Assembly: GCF_036323735.1 (NCBI RefSeq)
Contig: NC_086026.1
Coordinates: 93,948,359-94,012,358 of the forward strand
Origin: Rattus norvegicus
Taxonomy: Eukaryota; Chordata; Mammalia; Rodentia; Muridae
DNA length: 64,000 nucleotides
Direction: 5' to 3'
Part shown: in pieces, positions 48,888 to 60,170 of the stretch
How the letters are laid out: each line of letters starts with the position of its first letter
Position numbering within the stretch: the first letter of the stretch is position 1
Notes under the pieces: generated by a model
The model's input: only the letters and a program-made list of their open reading frames with translations
What the model was told of the DNA's origin: nothing
Databases searched by the model: none
Translations under genes and position numbers: made by a program

Positions 48888-49290
48888 AGGGTTTCTATTG
48901 CTATGATGAAACACCATGACCAAAAGCAACTCAGAAGAGAGGTTTTATTTGGCTTGTACTTCTACAAAAATGTTCATCACTGAAGGAAGTCAAGACAAAC
49001 ACTCAAACCGGGCAGGAACCTGGAGGCAGGAGCTGTTACAGTGACCGTGGAAGAGTGCTGCTTACTGGCTTTCTCCTTTTGGCTTGGTCAGCCTGCTCTT
49101 ATAGGACCCAGGACCACCAGTCCAGGGTTGGTTCCTGACACAACGGCCTGAGAACTCCCACATCAATCACTAATGAAGAGAATGCTACGAAGACTCGGCT
49201 ACACAGTCTTATGGAGACATTTTTTGGGTTGATACTTTCTCCTCTCTAATGACTCTATCTTTTGTCAAGTTGACATAAAACTAGCCAACA
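48888..49290 (-). mobile_element. Nested rodent LTR-like repeat
   Basis: The plus strand starts gttagggtttctattgctatg with acaccatgaccaaaagcaac and ends tcttttgtcaagttgacataaaactagccaacac. It is the inverted counterpart of the copy at 16480-16885. It separates two parts of another repeat, so it is the younger insertion. Flanking atatatcat and aattatcat may be a decayed target duplication. Confidence 0.62.
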
Positions 49291-50371
49291 CAATTATCAT
49301 CGCAAGAGGGGGGAATAGGGCATAATAATGACATCCAAAGCAAGACCAAAACCAGGAGGGAAATCTCCAAATGCAGTAATTCTGTGTCTCATGTCAAAGG
49401 GTTTAGATGGCTCTTCTCTTCCTGCTTCGCTGCCACATACTTCTCCCTCCTGGGCTGTTTCTACTCCCAGCCTGCACCTCTCCTCGTCAGTCATCCCATG
49501 GCTCTAGCACCTTCTACATCTTCCAATTCAGAATTCACCTTCACGGCTTTACACAGTGGTCTCTGCGGGCCTCTGTGCAGGAATTCCCCTGCCCCATACC
49601 TTACCTCGGTGGCTTTCTTTAATACCAGACAAAGATTCCACAACTACTTCTGTGTCTTTCATGACTCTAAAACCAGAACTCTGTGGCTGGCTCCTTGGTA
49701 CAGAGCCTGGCCCCCTCCTTGGATTACACTTGTATAAGCTTTGTTTTGTTGATTCTTTTCATGAAGAGTTATTTTCTTAAGCTGCTTCTTTTTACAATTT
49801 GGAAGCTCAGGTGGTTGGGGCTTCCTGCAGAAGGCACCACTCCCTTATTCTATTCTATGTCAGCCTTTTCATCTCTTTCAGCTCACCCTGGGCTTCAACA
49901 TTAGATTTTCTGGTGCTAGTTTTCTCCTCAAACTGTACATTTTGTATTTTCTTTTTCTCTGCTTGCCCCTTTTCATTGTAGACCTGTTTAAGAGTGCTTA
50001 CTAATAACTACACCATAGAGTCAATATTAGGCTATATTGAATTTACTCTGCCAATGAAATTGGTCCAAAATTCTTCAGTTTTGTCTTGGGTAGATTCTCA
50101 GAACAAGACAAAAAACAACCACAGCCTTTATTAAAATATTGAAAGATTTGCCTCTAGCCCAGGTATAATATTGTTATCCTCTTTAACCTCTTGAGTTGGG
50201 CCTCTGTAGTACACTTGGCTCTTAGCACTATGTCTTTCAAGCTCCAACTAGGACAACCTGTTAAGTCCCACGTACAGCTTTCAAGAATTTTCCCAGTTCA
50301 GTGTCCCAAAGTCTTCCACATTCCTCAAAACAACAAACAATATCATCAGGCATTTCATAGCAATAGCCTTA
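49291..50371 (-). mobile_element. Rodent repeat, internal part (right piece)
   Basis: Continues the wording of 48666-48887: agcaagaccaaaaccagg, aaatctccaaatgcag, tcatgtcaaagg, cctgggctgtttctactccc, cccatggctctagcacc and so on. Short open frames (such as 49384-49737) are not genes. Family assignment is from remembered rodent repeat text and is uncertain. Confidence 0.45.
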
Positions 50372-50769
50372 GTTACTTTCAAATACTGTGGAAAAAAAAC
50401 CATCAAAACAAGGCAACTTATAGGAGAAAGACTATACTTGAGGCTTACTATTGGGCGAGTCTATGACAGTCATAGTGGGAAGCATGGTGGGCAGCAGGCA
50501 GCAGGCAGGCAGGCAGCAGGCAGCAGGCAGCAGGCAGCAGGCAGCAGGCAGGCAGGAGGCGGCAGGCAGGCAGGCAGCAGGCAGCAGGCAGCAGGCAGCA
50601 GGCAGCAGGCAGCAGGCAGGCAGACAGGCAGCAGGCAGACAGGCAGCAGGCAGCAGGCAGCAGGCAGCAGGCAGGCAGGCAGGCAGCAGGCAGGCAGACA
50701 GGCAGCAGGCAGGCAGCAGGCAGGCAGGCAGCAGGCAGGCAGGCAGGCAGGCAGCAGGCAGGCAGACAG

Positions 50770-50804
<35 letters not shown>

Positions 50805-51530
50805 CAGGCAGGCAGGCAGGCAGCAGGCAGGCAGGCAGGCAGCAGGCAGGCAGCAGGCAGGCAGCAGGCAGGCAGGCAGCAGGCAGCAGGCAGCAGGCAG
50901 CAGGCAGCAGGCAGCAGGCAGCAGGCAGGCAGGCAGGCAGACAGGCAGCAGGCAGGCAGCAGGCAGGCAGCAGGCAGCAGGCAGGCAGGCAGCAGGCAGC
51001 AGGCAGCAGGCAGCAGGCAGGCAGGCAGCAGGCAGGCAGCAGGCAGGCAGCAGGCAGCAGGCAGCAGGCAGCAGGCAGCAGGCAGGCAGGCAGGCAGCAG
51101 GCAGGCAGCAGGCAGGCAGCAGGCAGGCAGGCAGCAGGCAGCAGGCAGCAGGCAGCAGGCAGCAGGCAGCAGACAGGCAGGCAGCAGGCAGCAGGCAGGC
51201 AGGCAGGCAGACAGGCAGGCAGCAGGCAGCAGGCAGGCAGCAGGCAGGCAGGCAGGCAGGCAGCAGGCAGCAGGCAGCAGGCAGCAGGCAGGCAGGCAGG
51301 AAGGCAGGAAGGCAGGCAGGGTGCTAGAACACTAGCTCAGAGGTTACGTCTGATCCACAAGCACAAAGCAGAAAGAGCAAATAACTGGGAATGACAAACA
51401 TCCTTCAACAAAGCCACATTTCCCAATCTTTCCCAAACAGTTCCATGATCTGGGCAACAAACCATTCAAGTATATGAATCTCCCACTCTCCACCCCTGCC
51501 ATGGGGGCTAGTCTCATAAACCACTGCAAG
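50372..51530 (-). mobile_element. Rodent LTR-like repeat carrying an expanded internal array
   Basis: The left arm (ttactttcaaatactgtgg, aaggcaacttataggagaaag, gtgggaagcatgg) and the right arm (gatccacaagcacaaagcagaaagagcaaataactggg, caaagccacatttcc, ttcccaaacagttcc) are the two halves of one element of the 26270/48362 family. Where other copies have a short gcagcaggcaggca stretch, this copy has about 830 bp of it. Confidence 0.65.
50490..51320. repeat. GGCA/GCA array, about 830 bp, lacking T on plus strand
   Basis: The array consists of GGCA and GCA units in irregular order, the commonest compound unit being the 7-mer GGCAGCA. Occasional GACA variants occur (near 50630, 50638, 50697, 50766, 50939, 51171, 51209) and GGAA variants close to the right edge. 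Within it the plus strand has no T and the minus strand no A, so no stop codon can occur in any of six frames. This alone produces frames of about 300 codons (Ala-Gly-Arg-Gln-Ser). I do not annotate a gene. Confidence 0.95.
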
Positions 51531-51544
51531 GCAATGTTAATTTG

Positions 51545-51722
51545 TCTCAGTGCATGCACATATACTCCATGTGTCTTGTTGCCTGTGGAGGCCAGAAGAG
51601 GCTCTTGGTCCCAAGAACTGGAATTGCAATTGTATGTTGCTCCACATGAGTGCTGGGAACTGAACCTAGGGCTTCTATAACGGCAACAAGTGCTCTTGCC
51701 AGAGAGTTGTCATTCCAGGCCC
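51545..51722 (-). mobile_element. B2/B3-family SINE
   Basis: Plus-strand text tgtggaggccagaagaggct, aactggaattgcaattg, acatgagtgctgggaactgaacct and gtgctcttgccagagag is a B2/B3 body read backwards, ending at the tRNA-like head. Confidence 0.82.
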
Positions 51723-52795
51723 TTATGTTGCATTGTACAAAATGATAGTTTATTAAAGTAGTTAACACCGAAGGAGGAGAGGATGTGCTCAGAAGTTTTT
51801 GAGAGGGAGTTAACGTTTTAGATTTAAATGACAGGGAGACAGGGCAGCTAGAGAAGGCTCACATACAAGTTGCAACTTACTAGCTTCATCTCTTTATTTA
51901 CCAAAGGTCCTTAAACTCTAACCCAACCAAGAAAATGTACTGTTTCTTCTGAAAGTCACTTGTTACAATTGCACAGAAACTCTGGAGCTGGTTATAGGGA
52001 CTTTGCTAAAGTGTCAGATCACAAACCATTTAAATGTTGTGAGTTAAGTGTACCCTCAAACATTAAGTGTGTATTTGTGCAATAGTTTGACCAAGCTTAT
52101 ATTTGGTCACCTTGAAGCTGTGTGATGCCCTGCTCCATGACAAGGGCAAGGATCTTAGCAAGATACTTTATCACAAGTGATCCGTCAGCATCTCTTTCTT
52201 CAAAATAAAGATACTTCAAAAAAAAATCAGATTATGAGTTTATAAGACCCTTTGGCTCTGACATCCAGCTGATCTTACTGCTGTTGTCAGCGTTTAAACA
52301 TCTAAGTACATCACACCGTTCCACAGCCCTCCTTTAAGACATTTTGTTCTTGCGTGATGGGTCTTCCTGAGTTTTACCCTCAGACATTCTTCCATTCCTC
52401 TTCACGTACTGATTTGCCTATGGATTCATAACAGATGCTTCACAAAAGGCTTTGAGGCTCTCAGAAAGTGTTCCTGGGATTTTCTTCCATGATCTTTCTG
52501 GTGTTTAAGTCAGAATCAAGGCAAACCTAACTTACTTTTGGACACCAGTTACATTTAGAAAGCTTTTAGGCTTTTGAGGCTTTGAAAACAAATATTATCT
52601 TGTGGTTTATTCTGTTTTTTATCGTCGTTACAGCACTCACCACTTTGTCAAGTCCTTAAATCCCACATGGCAGACTATAATCTGGTCTGTTTTACCTCAC
52701 CACTTTTACCTCTTCCTGTCACTCAAAAGTAAGGAAGGCTATGCTTGCTCTGCTCCAGAAGAGTACATTGCTATCCTTCTTTTTTTAAAAGCACA
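51723..52795. other. No recognised feature
   Basis: No repeat or gene recognised. The 158-codon frame starting at 52602 overlaps the SINE that follows and is not credible as a gene. Confidence 0.45.
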
Positions 52796-52967
52796 TTTTG
52801 ATTTATTTTTATCCCATGTGTGGGCACAGAGATACCATTGTGTGCATGTGGTCAGAGGACAAGTTGCAGGAGTTAACTCTCTCCTTCCATCGTGTGGGTC
52901 CTGGGGACTTAACTCAGGTTGTCAGGCCAGAAAATGCCTTTGTTCACTGAGCCATCTTGCTGGCCCC
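52796..52967 (-). mobile_element. B3 SINE
   Basis: Plus-strand text gtggtcagaggacaagttgc, gttaactctctccttccatc, gtgtgggtcctggggactta, actcaggttgtcaggc and cactgagccatcttgctgg is a full B3 read backwards. Confidence 0.9.
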
Positions 52968-54319
52968 TGGTTTGTTTTCCTCATTGTCTGTTTCTTCTTT
53001 TCTATTGTGCATTATCATCAACAAGTTAACTGCACTATAGCCTTTCCTTTGACACAAAATGCGTCTGATGTGTCCTGACAGGAGCAGCATCCGAGAAAAT
53101 GGAAGGGACTCAGGTTTTTGGTGACCAGCTAAGTGATCTGATTCCATCAAGCAAGACCAAGGAAGAGAGGTCTCTCAAACACTACTGGCATCAGGAATCT
53201 CACTCAGCAGCTGGCCCACAGTGAATGCTGAATAAATGTTAGTTGAGTAAAATCAATAGCATGTTGAACGCGTTCTGTGTACTCTGATAAGAATGTTAGG
53301 GTAAATGTTCGTGTGGGCTAAAGTCCACGACTTACATCTCCACAGAGTACGCTTTGGTAGGAGGGGTTATTTTAATTCACTTGTAACTTTGTGTTAACAC
53401 AATGACTGTGGCAGTGGTCACAGATCATCTTCCTCAAGAATGGATTCTGTGCTGTGGAATGAATCAGGTCAATTCCCGTTTTGCCCTACACTTGGCCAAC
53501 TGAGATGGTGAGGTAGGCATACTTCAGACAGAGGCGGAAGAGCAGTCTCTTGGGATTCCATAGCTTAAATAAACTTGAGGCAACAAGAATAATAAAATTA
53601 TCCAAGGATCACTGTGTTGTGCTGTATATTCTTCAGCAGAACTAGAAGGGGAAACCTTTTACCCGGAAGTGTAACATGCGGTTGGCGGTAGCGGTGACAG
53701 ACCTGCTGATTGGCTATCATGTGCTGGGCGTGAAATTATGCCCCTTTCTGCTCATCATTTCCTTTCCTTCTTACAACAGGCCTGTCGGAGAGTCACTATG
53801 TTATCAGTTTTAGTAAGTGTGAGAGCCAAGTTGTTGTTTTTCTCTCTCATATCTGCATGATGACGTAGTAGCATTAAGCTGTGACTAGAACTCATGCGTG
53901 ATCTGGAAACACTAGAGAGAAAAGGTCCAGCTTATACCCTTTTGAAAAATACTTGATGAGCTGATATTCATTAATACATATTAATGCATCGCTAAAGTGC
54001 ATGGAATTGTAGAACGAACGTATAAGCATTTCCCCTTCTGCCTAGAGTTCTTCTGTATAGAATAATACATAATCACCCCTACAGTGGTTGTTACAGTTAA
54101 AAAAAAAACTCACAAAAATAAGTAAAGAATCCCCACTGGAATATTATGAGAGATCGCCGGACAACTTAAATGTTGCAGGAAAATCCACGGTAACTTTTGT
54201 TTGATCTCACTGAAGTAAAGACAAACGCACTGAGTGAATGGGGACGGAAAAAGTTAGCTTTAGTTCTGATGTAGCAGGTTCGGGAGTTACTGCACACACA
54301 CCTTCCTTTTAGATTTTCC
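52968..54319. other. No recognised feature
   Basis: Apparently unique, repeat-poor sequence with no credible frame. Confidence 0.45.
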
Positions 54320-54368
54320 TTTTTTTTTTTTTTTTTTTTTTCTTTTTTTCGGAGCTGGGGACCGAACC
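54320..54368 (-). mobile_element. Truncated ID SINE
   Basis: A T-run and ctttttttcggagctgggg accgaacc are the tail and the last ~25 bp of an ID element. The body stops abruptly after accgaacc and runs into a second T-run (54369-54379). About two thirds of the element, including box A, is absent. Confidence 0.85.
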
Positions 54369-54379
54369 TTTTTTTTTTT

Positions 54380-56052
54380 AAGCAAAGTTTAATGAGCATA
54401 GACGGACCATCGCCATGAGAAAGCTAGAGAGGAGTGGGATTGGGACTGTCACGTCTTGGACTTTACTTCAGGAAACCCGCTGCCTATAAATCCACTGGGG
54501 TTGACATCACAGTCCATGAGAGGGTGAGACTGCACATGCCCACGAAATCTTTGGAGCAAAGAGGGTTCCATCTCCAGAGAAGAACACGTTCCTCCTTTGG
54601 AATATATGATATTTTCCTTGCTCCCAGCTTTATTCTTATTTTTCTTCTTCTAACTGAGCTGGAACTTGCATTGAGTTTCCTTTAACCTGGATATTTCTTC
54701 AAACCACAGGGAGACAAACATCTCAAATAACAGCGGGATTCTTAATAGTTAACTTCATAGTACATTTTTCAAAGGTGAATGTGCTTTTATTCCCAATTCA
54801 TCAGAGTCAGTCTGCTTTCAGCACGAATATTTCCTTTCAGTGATACTTATATCGCATAAAAATTTGCTGCTTTATGCAGAATAGTTTTCAAACCGACCGA
54901 TTTATAGCCCCTTTCCTAAAGTACTTATGTAAAAATTTATCTTTTTTTTTTAAAACAAAGTATGCCAATGTATCTGTTTTCCCAGAAACGCTGAAACAGA
55001 TTTGTTGAAACGATGGACTGCCCATTCCATCCCTCCCACTGCCCAACTGTTCATAAAACATAATGACTGGGTGGAGGGTGGCTGCGAGGAAACGAACCAT
55101 TGCTCATTCTTTATGTTGAGCGCAAGGGCTTTGAAGACACACACGATCAAACATGGTGAATCTGGAACGAAAGGCAACCTGTACTTCCCGAATCCCTTGT
55201 AGTCATTTCCCAGCTTCTCTCATTTCTGTGAACTCTCTTTTTATATCCCCTCTCTAATACCACCTCTCAGGAATAGCTTTGTCTCCTTCTTAGCGAGCTG
55301 AAGGAAGTGTCTGGTTTTGTAATCATTGGTAAATTTCACTTTCTCTTCTGTTGTATTCCTACTGACTTCTTCCCTTCCCTCCCTGGCCAGTGACCCCATG
55401 CACTAGCAGGTAACAGAAATACTGAAGTGCTGGTGTGGTGCTTTTAATAAAGTCCACTGTCAAACTCTCCTAAGGCAGGTAATTTATGGTACCAAGGATT
55501 TGTTTACACTAAAGTTATGCCAAAACCAAACGAAACACGAAATAAAACTGCAGCCACATTCGAGAGCTTTTTGAGAGACCAGAAGTATTTATATCTAAAG
55601 GCTTCCTTCATTGTTTACAAAAGTAATAAATTGGTAAAATTGGTATGAGTTGTTTTTGGAGTTTGCACAGAACCATGTGTCACTGTTATTACCAGTTGGG
55701 GAAGTCACATGACTTGGAAAACACCAACACAAAGCAGTTTGTTGGCTTTTCTGACGCATCATAGCACAGGGGCTCATCTCGTGGATGCTGGAATCGAATT
55801 GCTCAGGTTTTGGGTCTTCTTTCCGTGACACTATAGTTGGGTGAACCCGAGTTACTTACTATTTCATAGTTGTGTCCTCATAACATGAAGGTCATACCAG
55901 CAGCATTCGGGTTTTAGTTAATTAATATAAGGTACTTGGAAGAATGCTGGGCATGTGGTGAGCTGTCAGTGCTCAACATTAAAAAAAATTCTAGGCAATC
56001 AGGTTTTTCCTAGAATACCTTAGGTAATAAAATTGAATTAAATTGTTAATGA
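54380..56052. other. No recognised feature
   Basis: About 1.7 kb of apparently unique sequence. Nothing coding recognised. Confidence 0.45.
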
Positions 56053-56212
56053 GGGGTTGGAGAGATGATGGGTCAGTGATTAAGAGCACTGGCTGTTCTT
56101 CCAGAGGACCCAGGTTCAATTCCCGGGACCTACATGGCAGTTGTGACCACAACTGTCAGTTACTCCAGTTCCAGGGAATCTGATGCCCTCACAGGAATGC
56201 ATATTAAAAAAA
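56053..56212 (+). mobile_element. B2 SINE
   Basis: The tRNA-like head ggggttggagagatgatggg, agtgattaagagcactggctg, cttccagaggacccaggttc and acctacatggcagttgtgacc are B2 in order. It ends with an A-run into which the U2 copy was inserted. Confidence 0.93.
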
Positions 56213-56219
56213 GATGGTT

Positions 56220-56331
56220 GGATTTTTGGAACTAGGAGTTGGAATAGGAGCTTGCTCCGTCCACTCCACGCATCGACCTGGTATTGCAGTACCTCCAGGA
56301 ACGGTGCACCCCCTCTGGGGAATTTAAGAAA
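56220..56331 (+). pseudogene. U2 snRNA retropseudogene, 5'-truncated
   Basis: The copy begins in the U2 Sm-site region (gatttttgga) and continues through stem-loop III/IV text ggaataggagcttgctccg, tccactccacgcatcgacc, tggtattgcagtacctcc and aggaacggtgcacc. The first ~95 nt of U2 are missing, so it cannot be functional. After the mature 3' end it carries extra cccctctggggaatttaag and then an A-run. A perfect 14-bp direct repeat, aaaaaaagatggtt, flanks it (56206-56219 and 56332-56345), which shows L1-type insertion into the A-tail of the B2. Confidence 0.93.
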
Positions 56332-56345
56332 AAAAAAAGATGGTT

Positions 56346-57889
56346 AATTTAATCAGTAAAATATGTAAGAGAGTTTGTCGAGAGTGATGAACCAATGCTT
56401 CTTCAGACCTTTTAGTAGCCCATTAGGACTTGTTTCTAACAATAATTCTTTGATATAATGCAATATGTAGCATATATATGTATATATATGTATATGTATA
56501 TTACTTAGAACATCTCATCTATATTTTCTTTATAAGAATGATGTCAGAATTCTGATTCTTTTATTTCTAATCCATACTCATCTTGTGATGTCTGCACCAC
56601 TTTTAAGTCTTTCATATTTTAGAAACCACATTACACTTTAGTCAATAGTACCTGGAAATTGTCAGTAAATATGTCTGTTTCATATTAAAATACTTTATTT
56701 TTAGGTCATAATTTGAGACCTGTTCAGTCTACTTTCAAATTACGTTTGTTGCATATAAAAGACCTAGCAAGGAGTGGGGAAAAGGAGGGAAATTTAGAAA
56801 AAGAAATGAAGTGGAAACTTAAAGAAAGTAGCAGAAAATACACTTTCCTTGGTTTCTTTAATAATGATCTAAAAAATGCTCAAGAGAGGATCTGCAAGCC
56901 CTGGGGCCTGTCTTCAATGAGTCAGCTAAGCCTTAAGAACAATGTGGGCTATATCTCATTGTACTGCCCAGTGTACTCTCAGAAGTAAGCCAGCATGGAA
57001 GGTGTAATTCTTGGTTTAGTATAGAGCTGGTTTCACGAGATCGGACTTTAAGCAAAGCATAGAAACATTGAGACTTATCACACTTAAACTTTACAACATG
57101 GATTACATAAGTCTGAATGCTGTGATCACAATAGCTTTTATTGTGAACTAACAATTATCTGAGTTTTTTTTTTTTAACCTTATGGTTATGGTGAGGTCTA
57201 AACCCAGAATAAGTCTGACTCAGTACCTGTGGTTCCTCTCAGCACTTCTCAAGCTGTCTCTCATCCTAAACCTTTTCTCCCTAAGGCTAGGCTACTGCTC
57301 CCACACCTCATCCTTATGTAAGTCAGCCTTTTTGGCACAGGCTATCTCTCTCGGTCTGTGGCTCCTCTCGCTCTTCTTCCCCCTTCTTCTCTCATGGCCT
57401 ACTTTAGTCTGCTGGCCAAATTCATTCTGGACGCTTCCCTCTGCTGGCTTTCTCAGATTTACTCTAAAAATCTGCTCCACATTTTAGGAGTAGTCATTCA
57501 CTCCTTCTCTTATTTCATCTTATTATTCAGTTATTTATACCAAATCATAGAAAACAGAGAGGCCAAAGTGAGGCAGCCAGTTAGTAGCCTACAAGAGATC
57601 AGTGTACCTGATAGCACAGACTGAACACACACCCAGCCTCTCCTTTATTCCTTATTTTCTTATTTACTTGTATCTCACTGATGCTGTCCTACAGGGTTGC
57701 TTTTTTTTTTATGAGAAGAACAGTGTTAGGTGCCCAACAGGTTCTTGATACATTTTCGTTGAATGAATGGGCATTTAATTCTTTAAAGCAACACCAGATC
57801 ATGTCCATGGTGGTGGTTAAATTACCCATCAGTTTGACTAGGCTAAGAGATGACCTCAGAGCTGACTAAAAGTTGTTTTACAGTGTGTC
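56346..57889. other. No recognised gene
   Basis: Holds an imperfect TATATG run at 56470-56500. A 101-codon frame at 57182-57487 is Leu/Ser-rich and has no domain I recognise. Confidence 0.45.
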
Positions 57890-58125
57890 TGTGAGATGTT
57901 TGGGGGGGGGTGGCTGTGTTTGTTGACCCAGTGGTGTGATTGACCTTGATCAATAATATGGACCTTTCTTGGGCTGTTGGACTACAGAAACTGCAACAAT
58001 GCCATCCCCCTCCTGCTTCCTGTTCCAGCTGATTGTGGCCTGTTCAGCCTCCTTACTTTATGAGCAAATCCCTTTGCATATGGTTCTGGTTCTCTGGAGA
58101 ACCACAGTGCAGCCTTCCATTCAGT
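57825..58125 (+). mobile_element. Possible old LTR/MER-type repeat
   Basis: The order catcagtttgactaggct, cagtgtgtctgtgagatgttt, tttcttgggctgttgg, ttactttatgagcaaatccc and tggttctctggagaacc follows a widespread mammalian MER-type repeat ending in gttctctggagaaccctgac. It is strongly diverged. Confidence 0.4.
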
Positions 58126-59739
58126 ATTATCTTCTTCCAAGTAGAAGAAAAGAAACAGATGCGAGAGAAGATGACATCCAGGATCTAGTCAAACTTTGGA
58201 TTCAAACCTGGATTTCCATTCCGTGACTTGAGCCTTTCTCCATCTACTCTAAGGATGTGTCCTCACAGATACCCTTGTGACTCCATTGGTGTAATGAAGC
58301 AGTACTAAAGGGATAAAAATCAAAGGTTTACAAATTAATGCATGTAAGGAGCTGCACGGGACAGATGTGATTTTGAGAAGCATCCCTTTTGTGTGGGGGT
58401 GAGACTCATCTTGTTCTCCTGTGCTGCTCGCTCTGCAGAGATAGACTCCATCCTGTGATTTATGCCCCTCAGCTGTGCCTCTGAGACAAGTGATTATGAA
58501 AACCCACAAACCCCACGTTTCTCATCCACATTTGTCGTGACCAGTCCTTTGAACAAAATGACAGATTTATGTGCAACTGATTACTTCTTATGCAGTTCAT
58601 ATTTTTGCCTTATATAGAATAAAAGACAAGACATGAGGCATATTTTCTTTGTTATCTCTTCTTTAAACTAAAAAGAAACCCTAAAAAATCTTTTATTATC
58701 TATGAGAAGAAATTAGCTTTTAGTACAATTAAGTACTGGCCTTATCCCCTGTGTTTGGCAGGGTCTGGAAACATTGTCATAAAAACTGAAGGGATCCTAT
58801 AGAAATTTAGAGAGATGGGTATGCTGCCAGATGACCTCGCATGGCCCTCCACAACAAAGGATTAGATGCTTAAACCTGTCAATATTTGATATGTTACAGT
58901 GACTCTGAACATACATGCAATTGTACCTCCTTCTCCTCCTCCTCCTTTACCTGCAGAAATCTGAGAGTTCTTTATAAAGCATAGATGTAGAAAGGGTCCC
59001 CCCCTTTTACAGTGTAATATGTTTTTCCCTCCTTGTCTGGTTTTTGAAATTAATTCAATTCTATGTGACATCATTAGTGTGTGATATGAAACTTCAACTC
59101 TTCTTGAATTAATGGCCCCTGCGTTACTGTTTTAAAGGTTCTAATACAATTGCTAAATTGTGTTACAAAGAGCCTTTAAAAGGGTTTATAGACTCGTTGA
59201 GAAAGACTTGCAAGAAGTCCATAAAAAGGGCTGTAATAAGGAAATGCCCACACAGCATCCAGTGAATTACTTAGTGAGAACTTCCGTTAACGAATTTATA
59301 GTATCAAGGAAGTAAATATGCTATTTATTTTACCTGAAGCATTTTTTCAAGTAATATTTAGGTTGGATGAAAAGTTGGCATGATGAATGGGCTTTTATAG
59401 TTTCTTTCTTTATTGCATTAAAAATGTAAGCATAAACATGTGAAACGCTAAGACAAATACCACCTTATTTTAAAATGAATACATTATTAAAATAGCTGCC
59501 TGGCCAAAGACACACTCAGATGGATTTCTAAGTTACTGAGGGTCATGCCATTAGGGTGTTAAAACAGCAGTCACAGGCTGCTGCATACTTACCAGGATGG
59601 CCAAGCTTCAGAACAGTAAAGCCAAACACTGGGTAGGATATAGGTTAGGAACTCCTTTTAACTCCTGTGGGAATGATCACCATGGAGGACGGACTAGTGG
59701 TGTCTTAGGAAACACTTACATTTCTTAGTGTCTATATAA
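58126..59739. other. No recognised feature
   Basis: Apparently unique DNA. The 59080-59340 portion is AT-rich, without repeats, and is mentioned among candidate conserved elements. Confidence 0.45.
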
Positions 59740-60170
59740 ATAAAAATGTATCTCATAATCGGCTTCATTCATTCTCAGTAACAAATTTGGAGACAACAAA
59801 GAATACAACAGTAACTGAATGGTAAAACAAACAATGGTGCATTCAGGCAATGGGATGTTATTCAGCATGAGAAAGACACACACTTTCAGGCTGAGGGAAA
59901 GATCTGGAAGAAAGCGTTGTGTTACCACTCTAAAGAATCCATGGAAAAGGCTGCATCAGAGAATTCCAGCTATGTGACATTTAAGAAAACTGGAAAGACA
60001 TTTAAAAGACCAGTGGTTGCCAGGGGCTGGGGTTGGGTGGGGCAGACAAGCAGATCACAGTGCAGTAAGCCACTTTATGTGACTCTCTGAAGGTGAGTTA
60101 CAGGCCAGTGACAGTGCTGTGCTAATGCAGGGTCATCTATCTGCTCACTTACGAATTAAACATTATATGT
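59740..60170 (+). mobile_element. Ancient LINE-1 ORF2 end and 3' UTR
   Basis: Sense-strand text caggcaatgggatgttattc, agcatgagaaagacacac, ttccagctatgtgacattta and gaccagtggttgccaggggctgggg follows the end of ORF2 and the start of the 3' UTR in old mammalian L1s. Confidence 0.75.

Noticed and set aside
50490..51320. CRISPR array
   Set aside because: No spacers. It is a simple-sequence array in a mammalian genome.
50438..51394. Frames of 318 and 294 codons, rich in Ala, Gly, Arg, Gln and Ser
   Set aside because: They exist only because the array lacks T. Their starts are TTG, and no domain or promoter supports a protein.
56220..56331. Functional U2 snRNA gene
   Set aside because: About half of U2, including the branch-site recognition region, is missing, and there is no upstream snRNA promoter. 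It sits in a SINE tail with target duplications.
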